Assembly (NCBI GenBank): GCA_003241055.1
Contig: QFOD01000020.1
Location: forward strand, 41,311 to 105,310
Length of the DNA stretch: 64,000 nucleotides
Direction: 5' to 3'
Source: Roseateles depolymerans
Lineage (GTDB): Bacteria > Pseudomonadota > Gammaproteobacteria > Burkholderiales > Burkholderiaceae_C
The translations under genes were made by a program, and so were the position numbers. The notes below the pieces were generated by a model. That model ran no database searches. It saw only the letters and a list, made by a program, of their open reading frames with translations, and was not told the DNA's origin. Numbering within the stretch: position 1 is the stretch's first letter; every line of letters begins with the position of its first letter. Positions 28,433 through 37,108 of the stretch are shown here, one piece after another.

Positions 28433-28462
28433 AGTATAGACCGATTTTTAGGAGCCTTGCAA
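28433..28462 (-). promoter_or_regulatory. Promoter of the Ala-Glu-Asp tRNA cluster
   Basis: On the minus strand TTGCAA (28457-28462) and TATACT (28433-28438) are spaced by 18 bases. The -35 box lies in the last codons of gltX, so the tRNAs can be transcribed independently of gltX. Transcription would start about 60 bases before the first tRNA-Ala. Confidence 0.7.
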
Positions 28463-29854
28463 GCGTTCGATCACAATTTTTTTGTCGAACAGTTCCAGAA
28501 CCGCATCCACCGACGGGGTCTGCGCCCGACCGCAAACCAACACCCGAACCGGAATCGCCAGTTGGGGCATCTTGAGGCCGGCCTCGGCCAGCGTTTCCTT
28601 CAGTGCCTGCTGGATACCGGCCTTCGTCCAATCCGTCAGCTCATCGAGACGTGAGCACAGCAGCGTAAGCGCCGGACGCACGGCATCCGTCACATGTGCA
28701 GCCAGGTCGGATTCAGAGGGATGAACGGGCTCGAAGTACATGCTCAACCAGCCGGCCAGTTCGGCGGCGGTGGCGCAACGATCCTTGAAAAGGGCGAGCA
28801 TGGGGCGGACCCGTTCCGGCGATGCCGCCACGCCCCGAGCAGCCAACTGGCCGACTACCAGCGTGGCGAGGCGACCTTCGTCGATCTGCTTCAGATATTG
28901 GCCGTTCACCCAATCCAGCTTGGCGGGATCCCATTGCGCCGGACTCTTGGACAGATGTGAGCCATCGAACCAGGACACCATCTGCGACGCGGTGAACAGT
29001 TCATCGTCACCGTGGCTCCAGCCCAGGCGTGCCAGGTAGTTCAGCATCCCCTCCGGGAGATAGCCGCCATCGGCGTAGGCCGTCACGCTGACCGCACCGC
29101 GCCGTTTGGACAGCTTGAGCCCGTCATCGCCGAGGATGATGGGCAGATGGCCGAAGGCGGGCAGCGGCGCCCCGAGCGCACGGTAGATGTTGATCTGCCA
29201 GGGCGTGTTGTTCACATGCTCGTCACCGCGGAACACATGGCTGATGCGCATGTCCCAGTCGTCCACCACAACCGCGAAGTTGTAGGTCGGCACGCCGTCC
29301 GCTCGCATGATGATGAGGTCATCGATCTCGCGGTTGTTGATGGTGATGGGGCCCTTGACCAGGTCGTCCCAGGTCACATCGCCATCCACGGGGTTAGCAA
29401 AACGGATCACCGGCTTCACACCCTCGGGCGCTGCCGGCAAAGTCTTGCCCGGCTCGGGTCGCCAGCGGCGGTCGTACAGCGTCTTTTCACCCCGGGCGCG
29501 CTGCGCCTCACGCATGGCCTCCAACTCTTCGGGCGTCGCGTAACAGCGGTAGGCCTTGCCCTCGGCAATCAGTTGCTCGATGACGGCCTGGTAACGATCC
29601 AGGCGCTGCATCTGGTAGATCGGGCCTTCGTCGTAGTCCAGGCCCAGCCAGTTCATCGCCTCAATGATCTGATCCACCGAGTCCTGCGTGGAGCGGGCCA
29701 CATCGGTGTCCTCGATGCGCAGAACGAACTCGCCGCCGTGATGGCGAGCGTAGGCCCAGGAATACAGCGCCGTACGCGCGGTGCCCAGATGCAGGAAGCC
29801 GGTCGGCGACGGCGCGATGCGGGTGCGGACCTTGTCGAAAGCGGAGGAACTCAT
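28448..29854 (-). CDS. gltX: Glutamyl-tRNA synthetase
   Basis: A 468-residue class I synthetase that charges tRNA-Glu. The HIGH-type motif is in APSPTGFLHLGTARTAL (about residues 13-29), and the KMSKS-type motif is KLSKRRG near residue 248. Length is standard for a discriminating GluRS. Its C-terminal anticodon-binding region is complete. It is 7 bases downstream of metZ, so it is likely co-transcribed, and it is followed directly by two tRNA-Glu genes. Confidence 0.97.
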   Translation of the reverse strand: MSSSAFDKVRTRIAPSPTGFLHLGTARTALYSWAYARHHGGEFVLRIEDTDVARSTQDSVDQIIEAMNWLGLDYDEGPIYQMQRLDRYQAVIEQLIAEGKAYRCYATPEELEAMREAQRARGEKTLYDRRWRPEPGKTLPAAPEGVKPVIRFANPVDGDVTWDDLVKGPITINNREIDDLIIMRADGVPTYNFAVVVDDWDMRISHVFRGDEHVNNTPWQINIYRALGAPLPAFGHLPIILGDDGLKLSKRRGAVSVTAYADGGYLPEGMLNYLARLGWSHGDDELFTASQMVSWFDGSHLSKSPAQWDPAKLDWVNGQYLKQIDEGRLATLVVGQLAARGVAASPERVRPMLALFKDRCATAAELAGWLSMYFEPVHPSESDLAAHVTDAVRPALTLLCSRLDELTDWTKAGIQQALKETLAEAGLKMPQLAIPVRVLVCGRAQTPSVDAVLELFDKKIVIERLQGS

Positions 29855-29861
29855 CGGATGC

Positions 29862-31091
29862 TCAAAGTGTGTTCAGGGTGCCCAGGCCGCGCAGCAGGTC
29901 GTCGCAGATATCGTCGACATGCTCCAGGCCGACGGCCAGGCGAATCAGCCCCTGGCCGATGCCCGCTGCCTGGCGTTGCGTCTCGCTCAGGCGGCCATGC
30001 GAGGTGGTCGCGGGGTGGGTGATGATGGATTTGGTATCGCCGAGGTTGGTGGCGATGGACAGCACCCGGGTGCTGTCGATGACATGGAAGGCGGCTGCGC
30101 GCGCCTGCTCGGGCGTGTCGCCACGTACATCGAAGGATACGACCGCCCCGCCCTGCCCGCCTTGCTGGCGCATGGCCAGCTCGTGCTGCGGATGCGACGG
30201 CAGACCTGGGTAGTAAACCCGCGCCACTTCGGGTCGGGCCTCCAGCCAGCGCGCCACCGCCAGGGCCTGCGCACTCTGCGCCTGCATGCGCAGGCTGAGT
30301 GTCTCCAGCCCCTTGAGCACGACCCAGGCGTTGAACGGCGCCAGCGTCATGCCCACGGTGCGCAGCACCGGGCCGAAGACGTCGCGGATCAGCGACGTCG
30401 GGCCGCACAGTGCGCCAGCCATCACGCGCCCCTGGCCGTCCATGTACTTGGTGGCGGAGTGCATCACCACGTCCGCACCCAGCGAGGCGGGACGCTGCAG
30501 CGCCGGCGTGGCGTAGGTGTTGTCCACGGCCAGCAGCGCACCGGCCGCATGGGCCAGGTCGGCCAGTGCGCGAATGTCGCAGACCTCGGTCAAGGGATTG
30601 GTCGGCGTCTCGGCAAAGAACAGCCGGGTGCTGGGCCGCACCGCCGCCCGCCATTCGGCCAGGTCGGTTTGCGAGACGAAGCTGGTCTCGACGCCGAACT
30701 TGCCGAACTCCTTGGCAAAGAGATTGATCGTGGAGCCGAACACCGAGCGCGAGCAGACGACATGGTCGCCCGCCTTCAGCAGCCCCATGCCCAGCAGCAG
30801 GATGGCGCTCATGCCGGTGGAGGTGGCCACCGCGTCCTGCGTGCCTTCCAGCGCGGCCAGACGGGCCTCGAGGCTGCGCACGGTCGGGTTGCTGGTGCGC
30901 GAGTAGGTGAAGTCCTCGGACTGCGCGAACTTGCGCGCCGAGGTCTCAGCATCGGCCTGCACGTAGGCGCTGGTCAGGAACAGCGCCTCCGAGTTCTCGC
31001 CATGCTGACTGGGCGGCAGTGCGGTACGCACGGCCAGCGTTTCGGGGCGCAGCCCGTCGGGCAGCGGACGACGACTGTCGGCATCGCTCAT
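29862..31091 (-). CDS. metZ: O-succinylhomoserine sulfhydrylase
   Basis: A 409-residue Cys/Met metabolism PLP enzyme making homocysteine directly from O-succinylhomoserine and sulfide. The PLP lysine is in HSATKYMDGQGR. Other features are YSRTSNPTV, ATSTGMSAILLLGMGLL and the C-terminal RLAVGLEHVDD. It fits MetZ better than cystathionine synthase because of the chromosomal position after purF, which is common in Proteobacteria. ATG 31091 is used; a GTG just before it is also possible. The gap to the purF stop is 3 bases. Confidence 0.9.
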   Translation of the reverse strand: MSDADSRRPLPDGLRPETLAVRTALPPSQHGENSEALFLTSAYVQADAETSARKFAQSEDFTYSRTSNPTVRSLEARLAALEGTQDAVATSTGMSAILLLGMGLLKAGDHVVCSRSVFGSTINLFAKEFGKFGVETSFVSQTDLAEWRAAVRPSTRLFFAETPTNPLTEVCDIRALADLAHAAGALLAVDNTYATPALQRPASLGADVVMHSATKYMDGQGRVMAGALCGPTSLIRDVFGPVLRTVGMTLAPFNAWVVLKGLETLSLRMQAQSAQALAVARWLEARPEVARVYYPGLPSHPQHELAMRQQGGQGGAVVSFDVRGDTPEQARAAAFHVIDSTRVLSIATNLGDTKSIITHPATTSHGRLSETQRQAAGIGQGLIRLAVGLEHVDDICDDLLRGLGTLNTL

Positions 31092-31094
31092 CAC

Positions 31095-32606
31095 TCAGCC
31101 CTCGCTGCCGCTTTGCAGCGCCAGGCGGCTGCGGGCCGAGGCGTCTTCCTCGTCGCCCTGCGACATGCGCTGCTCACGGATGGCGGCGAAGTCGGCCAGC
31201 GACACATCGCCCGTCACATAGCTGCCGTCGAAGCAGCTGGCCTCGAAGCCTGCCAGCTTGGGCTGCAGGGCCGAGACCACGCGCTTCATCGCGTCGACGT
31301 CCTGGTAGATCAACGCATCGGCGCCGATGTACTGACGCACTTCCTCGATGCTGCGGCCATGGGCGATCAGCTCCTCCTGCGTGGGCATGTCGATGCCGTA
31401 CACATTCGGGAATCGCACCGGCGGCGCGGCCGATGCGAGGTAGACCTTGCGCGCACCGGCATCGCGGGCCATCTGCACGATCTCCTTGGACGTGGTGCCG
31501 CGCACGATGGAGTCATCCACCAGCAGCACGTTGCGGTCCTTGAACTCCACGCCGATGGCGTTGAGCTTCTGGCGCACGCTCTTCTTGCGGGCCCCCTGCC
31601 CCGGCATGATGAAGGTGCGGCCCACATAGCGGTTCTTCACGAAGCCCTCGCGGTAGGGCTTGCCAATGCGGTGGGCAAGCTGCATGGCCGACGGCCGGCT
31701 GCTCTCGGGGATCGGGATGACCACATCGATGTCGCTGGGCGGCATGGTCGAGATGACCCGCTGCGCCAGGGTCTCGCCCATGTTGAGCCGCGCCTGGTAG
31801 ACCGAGATGCCGTCCATCACGGAGTCAGGTCGTGCCAGATAGACGAACTCGAACATGCACGGGTTCAGCGACGGGCTGTCGTTGCACTGCTCGGTGTAGA
31901 GCTGGCCGCTCATGTCGATGAACAGCGCCTCGCCCGGCGCGACATCGCGCTCCAGGTGATGGCCCGTGCCCTCCAGCGCCACGCTCTCACTGGCCACCAT
32001 GAAATCACCGTTGGCGCCGCGGCCGAAACACAGCGGGCGGATGCCGTAAGGGTCACGGAAGGCCAGGATGCCGTGGCCGGCGATCAGTGCGATCACCGCA
32101 TAGCTGCCCTTGATGCGCTTTTGCACGGCACGCACCGCCGAGAAGATCTCCTTGGGCGTCAGCGGCAGATCGCGCGCCGCCATCTCCAGCTCATGGGCCA
32201 GCACGTTGATCAGCACCTCGGTGTCGCTCTCGGTGTTGATGTGGCGGCGGTCGATATCGAACAGCTCGTCCTTCAGCGCGTGCGCGTTCGTGAGATTGCC
32301 GTTGTGCACCAGCACGATGCCGAACGGCGCATTCACGTAGAAGGGCTGGGCCTCTTCCTCGCTGTAGGCATTGCCCGCCGTCGGATAACGCACCTGGCCG
32401 AGCCCCACATTGCCGGGCAAGGCGCGCATGTTGCGAGTACGGAACACGTCACGCACCATGCCGCGGGCCTTGTGCATGAAGCACTTGTGCCCCTGCATCG
32501 TGACGATGCCGGCTGCGTCCTGGCCGCGGTGCTGCAGCAGCAGCAGCGCGTCATAGATCAGTTGATTGACGGGGGTCGCGGAAAGCGTGCCGACGATGCC
32601 ACACAT
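31095..32606 (-). CDS. purF: Amidophosphoribosyltransferase
   Basis: A 503-residue enzyme for the first step of purine synthesis, moving glutamine amide nitrogen to PRPP. The N-terminal glutaminase nucleophile is Cys2 (MCGIVG), with HRGQDAAGI and HNGNLTNA as substrate residues. The phosphoribosyltransferase PRPP loop is LVDDSIVRGTTSKE at about 365-378. It starts 11 bases after cvpA, the classic cvpA-purF pair. Length is normal. Confidence 0.97.
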   Translation of the reverse strand: MCGIVGTLSATPVNQLIYDALLLLQHRGQDAAGIVTMQGHKCFMHKARGMVRDVFRTRNMRALPGNVGLGQVRYPTAGNAYSEEEAQPFYVNAPFGIVLVHNGNLTNAHALKDELFDIDRRHINTESDTEVLINVLAHELEMAARDLPLTPKEIFSAVRAVQKRIKGSYAVIALIAGHGILAFRDPYGIRPLCFGRGANGDFMVASESVALEGTGHHLERDVAPGEALFIDMSGQLYTEQCNDSPSLNPCMFEFVYLARPDSVMDGISVYQARLNMGETLAQRVISTMPPSDIDVVIPIPESSRPSAMQLAHRIGKPYREGFVKNRYVGRTFIMPGQGARKKSVRQKLNAIGVEFKDRNVLLVDDSIVRGTTSKEIVQMARDAGARKVYLASAAPPVRFPNVYGIDMPTQEELIAHGRSIEEVRQYIGADALIYQDVDAMKRVVSALQPKLAGFEASCFDGSYVTGDVSLADFAAIREQRMSQGDEEDASARSRLALQSGSEG

Positions 32607-32617
32607 GGCGAGGGTCC

Positions 32618-33157
32618 TTAATCTGTCGCCGCCGGCGCAGGCCGGCTCAGCGAACGGGAGACAAAACGGGAAAGCGGTTCGGGCAGCAGGGGCGCCACAT
32701 CGCCCAGCACGCCGCTCAGCACTGGCGCCGCATGCGAGGCGCGCCAGGTGGTCGATTCAGCAAATGGCGTCGCACCCGCCACCAGCACGACCAGCAGCAC
32801 GATCAGCACGCCACGGAGTGCGCCAAATCCAGCCCCGCCCAATCGGTCCAATGCAGACAAGGGTGAGGCCTGGATCAGGGTCTTCAAGAGTTTGGAGATC
32901 AGGCTCCAGATGATGAGCACGAGCACGAAGGCGCCAACCAGCGCGAGCAGTTGCCGAACGCCGGGAGCTATCGCTGCCCCGGATTCGGGCCAGATGGTCT
33001 GCAGGATGGCCGCCAGCGGCGGCGCCGCGAAATAGGCCACCACCCAGCCGGCCAGCGACATCACCTCGAACACCAGCCCACGCCAGACGCCGACCGCGAC
33101 GGACAGCACCAGCACCGCCAGCAGCGCGAGGTCGACCCAGCTCAGCATCAGGTCCAT
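32618..33157 (-). CDS. cvpA: CvpA family inner membrane protein
   Basis: A 179-residue membrane protein of the colicin V production family, with unclear general function. Four hydrophobic segments are visible: LALLAVLVLSVAVGVW, VMSLAGWVVAYFA, LLALVGAFVLVLIIWSL and ALRGVLIVLLVVLVAG. The conserved LSALDRLGGAGFGALRG motif is present. Its link to purF is common and explains its early name. The C-terminal part is cytoplasmic or periplasmic and polar. Confidence 0.93.
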   Translation of the reverse strand: MDLMLSWVDLALLAVLVLSVAVGVWRGLVFEVMSLAGWVVAYFAAPPLAAILQTIWPESGAAIAPGVRQLLALVGAFVLVLIIWSLISKLLKTLIQASPLSALDRLGGAGFGALRGVLIVLLVVLVAGATPFAESTTWRASHAAPVLSGVLGDVAPLLPEPLSRFVSRSLSRPAPAATD

Positions 33158-33158
33158 G

Positions 33159-34022
33159 TCAGAGCGTCAGGATGGCGCCCGCGAGGCCGACGCCCTTGAG
33201 CTTGGCCGCGGCGCGCTCGGCTTCGTCACGGCTGGCGAACGGACCCAGCCGCACCCGCACACGCCGGCCGTCCGGCGTTTCCACCGCCTGGGCGTAGGTC
33301 TTGAGCCCCAGCTTCTCGACCCGGTTGCGCACCTCCTGCGCCGCCTTGTTCTCACCGTAGGCCCCCACCTGCACGATGTAGCGGGCCGCGGTGGCAGGCG
33401 CCACCGGCTCACGCCCATCCAGCAGGGCCTGGGCCCGTGCGCCGTCCGCACCAGCCGCCGGCTTGCTCGCCGGTTTGTCCGTCGGCTTTTCAACAGGCTT
33501 GTCGGCCGGCTTGGGCTTGTCGTGGCCCTTGTCATGGGGACGATCCTGGGGCTTGTCGACGGGTTTTTCTGCCGCTTTCTCGACCGGCCTTTCGACCGGC
33601 ATGTCGGCGGACTTGTCCGCCGGCTTAGGTGCCGTTTTCCCGGGTGGCTCCGGCGTGGGTGCAGGCTCGACCGGCAGCTCAGCAGCGGGCGCGCGAGCGA
33701 GCGTCGTGCTCGCCGGCTGCGCCTCTGAGGGCGGCGTGGCCTGGGCTTCACGAGCAGGCACATCCAGCGGCGGCGCGTTGTCCTTGCGCGGGATCTCGAT
33801 GGGCAGATCGACCGGCATGGGGCGAGGCTGCGTTTCGAATATCAGCGGAAAACCGATCACGCCCACACCCACCAGCACGGCCGCGCCGATCAGGCGCCGA
33901 CGCGCCCGCACGCGCAAGACCTGGACATCGTCCGACGAACTGCTGCGCGCGCCGGCCTTGCCTGCCTTCTTGGGCGGTGCATCGGCACCGGGCGTTCGCT
34001 TGAGGAAGGAAAACAGGCGCAT
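33159..34022 (-). CDS. SPOR-domain cell division protein (DedD-like)
   Basis: A 287-residue protein with a basic cytoplasmic N-terminus, one transmembrane helix (about 43-62, LIGAAVLVGVGVIGFPLIF), a long low-complexity Pro/Ala/Lys linker with many Asp-Lys-Pro repeats (about 110-205), and a C-terminal SPOR domain (about 212-287, starting YIVQVGAYGENKAAQ). SPOR domains bind denuded septal peptidoglycan, so it should act at the division site. The position between folC and cvpA is that of dedD in E. coli and of SPOR genes in Burkholderiales. Confidence 0.9.
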   Translation of the reverse strand: MRLFSFLKRTPGADAPPKKAGKAGARSSSSDDVQVLRVRARRRLIGAAVLVGVGVIGFPLIFETQPRPMPVDLPIEIPRKDNAPPLDVPAREAQATPPSEAQPASTTLARAPAAELPVEPAPTPEPPGKTAPKPADKSADMPVERPVEKAAEKPVDKPQDRPHDKGHDKPKPADKPVEKPTDKPASKPAAGADGARAQALLDGREPVAPATAARYIVQVGAYGENKAAQEVRNRVEKLGLKTYAQAVETPDGRRVRVRLGPFASRDEAERAAAKLKGVGLAGAILTL

Positions 34023-34039
34023 CGGCGGTGTCGCTGGCG

Positions 34040-35353
34040 TCAGTGAAGGGTGGGAGTCGGGTCGGCCGGGCGGCCGGCGGTCACGCGTGGCGGGCCATCG
34101 GAAAGCACGCCGCCCACGGTGTAGAACGAACCAAAGACCAGAATTCTATCGGCCGGCGTCGCCTCGCCCGCCGCCGCCTGCAGGGCCTCCATGGGGTTGG
34201 CATGGGTGGCCGTGGTCACGCCCGCCGGCGTCTTCAGCCCGGCAGCCCGGAAGGCCCGTTCCAGAGCCGCCGCGCTCGCCGCGCGCGGCAGCGGCAGGTC
34301 GGTGAAGTGCCAGTGATCCACCAGCGGTGCCACACGTTCCAGGATGCCGGCCAGGTCCTTGTCCGCCATTGCACCGAACACCGCATGCGTTCGGGGGAAG
34401 AATCCCATCTGATCCAGGTTCTGCGCCAGGGCGGCCACCGCGTGCGGGTTGTGCGCCACATCGAGCACGACGGCCGGCTGGCCGGCCAGCACCTGGAAGC
34501 GCCCGGGCAACTCCACCAGCGCCAGGCCGGTGCGCACGGCCTGGGCACTGATGGGCAGGCGATCCGCCAGCGCCTCGAAGGCCGCCAGCACACCGGACGC
34601 GTTCAGCAGCTGGTTCACCCCCCGCAACGCCGGGTAGGCCAGGCCGGAGAAACGCTTGGTCCGGCCGGCCCACTGCCATTGCGTGCGATCGCCGCTGAAG
34701 GTGAAATCGCGCCCCAGCTGACGCAGGTCGGCGCCCAGCTCGGCGGCGCGCGCCGCCAGCGAGGCCGGCGGCATGGGGTCGCTGACCACCACCGGACGCC
34801 CAGCGCGCATGATGCCGGCCTTCTCGCGGCCCACGCTCTCACGGTCAGGGCCCAGGAACTCGGTGTGGTCCAGGTCGATGGAGGTGATGACGGCGCAGTC
34901 GCCATCCACCACGTTGACCGCATCCAGCCGGCCGCCCAGGCCGACCTCGAGGATGACGAGATCCAGCGGCTCGCTCTGCAAGCGCCGCATGATGGCCAGC
35001 GTGGTGAACTCGAAATAGGTCAGTGTGATGTCGCCCCGTGCGGCCTCCACAGCCTCGAAGTGCGGCACCAACGAATCTGCCGCCACCGGCTCGCCACCCA
35101 CGCGGCAGCGCTCCTGGAAGTGCACGAGATGCGGCTTGATGTAGAGCCCCACCCGGTAGCCCGCATGCAGGGCCACAGACTCCAGCATGGCGCAGGTCGA
35201 GCCCTTGCCATTGGTGCCGGCCACGACGACCGTGGGGCAATCAAAGCGCAGGCCCAGCCGCTCCTTCACCGCGGCCACGCGATCCAGCGTCATGTCGATG
35301 GTCTTGGGGTGCAGGCGCTCGCAATGGGCGAGCCAGTCGGCTAGGGTCTTCAT
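34040..35353 (-). CDS. folC: Folylpolyglutamate/dihydrofolate synthase FolC
   Basis: A 437-residue Mur-ligase family enzyme that joins glutamate to dihydropteroate and to folates. The P-loop is VVVAGTNGKGSTCAM (about residues 43-57), with LEVGLGGRLDAVNV, DLDHTEFLG and LDVAHNPHA following as expected. ATG 35353 begins MKTLADWLAHCERLHPK; the frame is open five codons further but no signal supports that. It follows accD, from which a hairpin with a T-rich run separates it. Confidence 0.95.
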   Translation of the reverse strand: MKTLADWLAHCERLHPKTIDMTLDRVAAVKERLGLRFDCPTVVVAGTNGKGSTCAMLESVALHAGYRVGLYIKPHLVHFQERCRVGGEPVAADSLVPHFEAVEAARGDITLTYFEFTTLAIMRRLQSEPLDLVILEVGLGGRLDAVNVVDGDCAVITSIDLDHTEFLGPDRESVGREKAGIMRAGRPVVVSDPMPPASLAARAAELGADLRQLGRDFTFSGDRTQWQWAGRTKRFSGLAYPALRGVNQLLNASGVLAAFEALADRLPISAQAVRTGLALVELPGRFQVLAGQPAVVLDVAHNPHAVAALAQNLDQMGFFPRTHAVFGAMADKDLAGILERVAPLVDHWHFTDLPLPRAASAAALERAFRAAGLKTPAGVTTATHANPMEALQAAAGEATPADRILVFGSFYTVGGVLSDGPPRVTAGRPADPTPTLH

Positions 35354-35361
35354 GCAATCAG

Positions 35362-35394
35362 AAAGCAAAACGGCCAGACCGTGGGGCCTGGCCG
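35362..35394 (-). terminator. Hairpin between accD and folC
   Basis: On the minus strand CGGCCAG and CTGGCCG pair around a 10-base loop, followed by TTTTGCTTTC. It ends 8 bases before the folC start, so it likely lowers read-through from the trp-accD genes into folC. Confidence 0.6.
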
Positions 35395-35413
35395 GGTGGG
35401 GCGGGCGCCGGGC

Positions 35414-36286
35414 TCAGGCCACGGCGTCGGAACTCTGGCGCTGCAGCATGGCCAGCGAGCGGGCGATGGTCTCGCGCAGCTGGCGGCGATCCACGATCAG
35501 GTCAACCGCGCCCTTCTCCATCAGGAACTCGGCGCGCTGGAAGCCCGGTGGCAGCTTCTCGCGCACCGTGTTCTCGATCACGCGCGGGCCGGCGAAGCCG
35601 ATCAGCGCCTTGGGCTCGGCGATGACGATGTCACCCACGAAGGCGAAGCTGGCCGACACGCCGCCCATCGTGGGGTCGGTCAGCACGCTGATGTAGGGCA
35701 GCTTGGCTTTGGCCAGGCGGGTCAGCGCCGCGTTGGACTTGGCCATCTGCATCAGCGACAGCAGGCCTTCCTGCATGCGCGCACCGCCGGTGGCGGTGAA
35801 ACAGATGAAGGGCGTCTTCTGCTCGATGGCGGTCTCGACGCCGCGCACGAAGCGCTCGCCGACCACCGAGCCCATGGAGCCGCCCATGAAGTCGAACTCG
35901 AAGCAGGCGGCCACCACCGGCACGCTCATCACTGCGCCGCCCATCACGATCAGCGCATCGGTCTCGCCAGTGGTTTCCAGCGCTTCCTTCAGGCGATCGG
36001 GGTACTTCTTGCTGTCTTTGAACTTCAGCGCGTCGACCGGCAGCACCTCCTGGCCGATCTCGTAGCGTCCTTCCCCGTCGAGGAAGGCATCCAGGCGCGC
36101 ACGCGCGCCGATGCGGTGGTGATGCGAGCACTTGGGGCAGACATTGACGTTCTGCTCCAGGTCGGTCTTGTAGAGCACCGTCTCGCAGCTGGGGCACTTG
36201 ATCCACAGCCCTTCGGGCACGGTGCGGCGGTCGGCCGGGTCACCTTGCTGAATCTTGGGCGGGAGCAGTTTGTCGAGCCAGCTCAT
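35414..36286 (-). CDS. accD: Acetyl-CoA carboxylase carboxyltransferase subunit beta
   Basis: A 290-residue subunit which, with AccA, moves CO2 from biotin to acetyl-CoA to make malonyl-CoA. The N-terminal C4 zinc finger (CPSC and CPKC, about 31-55) and carboxyltransferase signatures (TATGGARMQEG, DPTMGGVSASFA, GFAGPRVIE) are clear. It lies directly after trpA, an arrangement known in many Proteobacteria, and before folC. Confidence 0.97.
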   Translation of the reverse strand: MSWLDKLLPPKIQQGDPADRRTVPEGLWIKCPSCETVLYKTDLEQNVNVCPKCSHHHRIGARARLDAFLDGEGRYEIGQEVLPVDALKFKDSKKYPDRLKEALETTGETDALIVMGGAVMSVPVVAACFEFDFMGGSMGSVVGERFVRGVETAIEQKTPFICFTATGGARMQEGLLSLMQMAKSNAALTRLAKAKLPYISVLTDPTMGGVSASFAFVGDIVIAEPKALIGFAGPRVIENTVREKLPPGFQRAEFLMEKGAVDLIVDRRQLRETIARSLAMLQRQSSDAVA

Positions 36287-36307
36287 GCGTTCTCTTCCTT
36301 GTGGGAC

Positions 36308-37108
36308 TTAGAGGGTGTCCAGCGCCGCGCGGATCTCGCGGATGAAGGCGGCGCCAGTCGAGGCGACATTATCGACGCTCTGAGATTCCAGCAGTTCGAC
36401 CAGCCTGGAGCCGATGACGACCGCGTCGGAAACCGCAGCCACGGCCTTGGCGGTGGCCGCATCGCGGATGCCGAAACCCACGCCCACCGGCACGCTGACG
36501 TGACGGCGTATGCGCGGCACGGCCTGGGCCACCGCGTCGGTGTTGAGGTGGCCGGCGCCCGTCACCCCCTTCAACGACACGTAGTACACATAGCCGCGGG
36601 CCAGCTGGCCGACCTGGGCCATGCGCGCCTCGGTGGACGTCGGCGCGAGCAGGAAGATGGCATCCAGGCCTGCTGCGCGCAGCTGGGCGGCAAACGCCTC
36701 GCATTCCTCCGGCGGGTAGTCGACGATCAGCACACCGTCCACACCGGCTGCCTGGGCATCGGCCACGAAGGCCTCGCTGCCGTAGCGCTCCACCGGGTTG
36801 GCGTAGCCCATCAGCACGACGGGCGTGCTGTCGTTCTGCGCGCGAAAGGCGCGCACGAAGCCAAGCACATCCCGCAGCGAGATGCCCTTGGCCAGCGCTC
36901 GCTCGCCGGCACGCTGGATGACGGGGCCATCCGCCATGGGGTCGGAGAACGGCACGCCCAGCTCGATGACGTCGGCGCCGGCCTTGGCCATGGCCAGCAT
37001 CAGGTCGACCGTGGCGTCGGGGTACGGGTCTCCCGCGGTCACGAAGGGAATCAGCGCCTTGCGGCCCTGGGTCTTCAGCGCGGCGAAGGTGGCGGCGATG
37101 CGGCTCAT
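36308..37108 (-). CDS. trpA: Tryptophan synthase alpha subunit
   Basis: A 266-residue TIM-barrel lyase that cleaves indole-3-glycerol phosphate to indole. Motifs are VIELGVPFSDPMADGP (catalytic Glu), LIVDYPPEE (catalytic Asp) and the phosphate-binding GFGIRDAATA. The frame is open far upstream into trpB, but ATG 37108 overlaps the trpB stop (ATGA) and gives the standard length and start MSRIAATFAALK. Confidence 0.96.
   Translation of the reverse strand: MSRIAATFAALKTQGRKALIPFVTAGDPYPDATVDLMLAMAKAGADVIELGVPFSDPMADGPVIQRAGERALAKGISLRDVLGFVRAFRAQNDSTPVVLMGYANPVERYGSEAFVADAQAAGVDGVLIVDYPPEECEAFAAQLRAAGLDAIFLLAPTSTEARMAQVGQLARGYVYYVSLKGVTGAGHLNTDAVAQAVPRIRRHVSVPVGVGFGIRDAATAKAVAAVSDAVVIGSRLVELLESQSVDNVASTGAAFIREIRAALDTL

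Noticed and set aside
29781..32621. 946-codon frame opposite metZ and purF
   Set aside because: Antisense to conserved genes with complete motifs.
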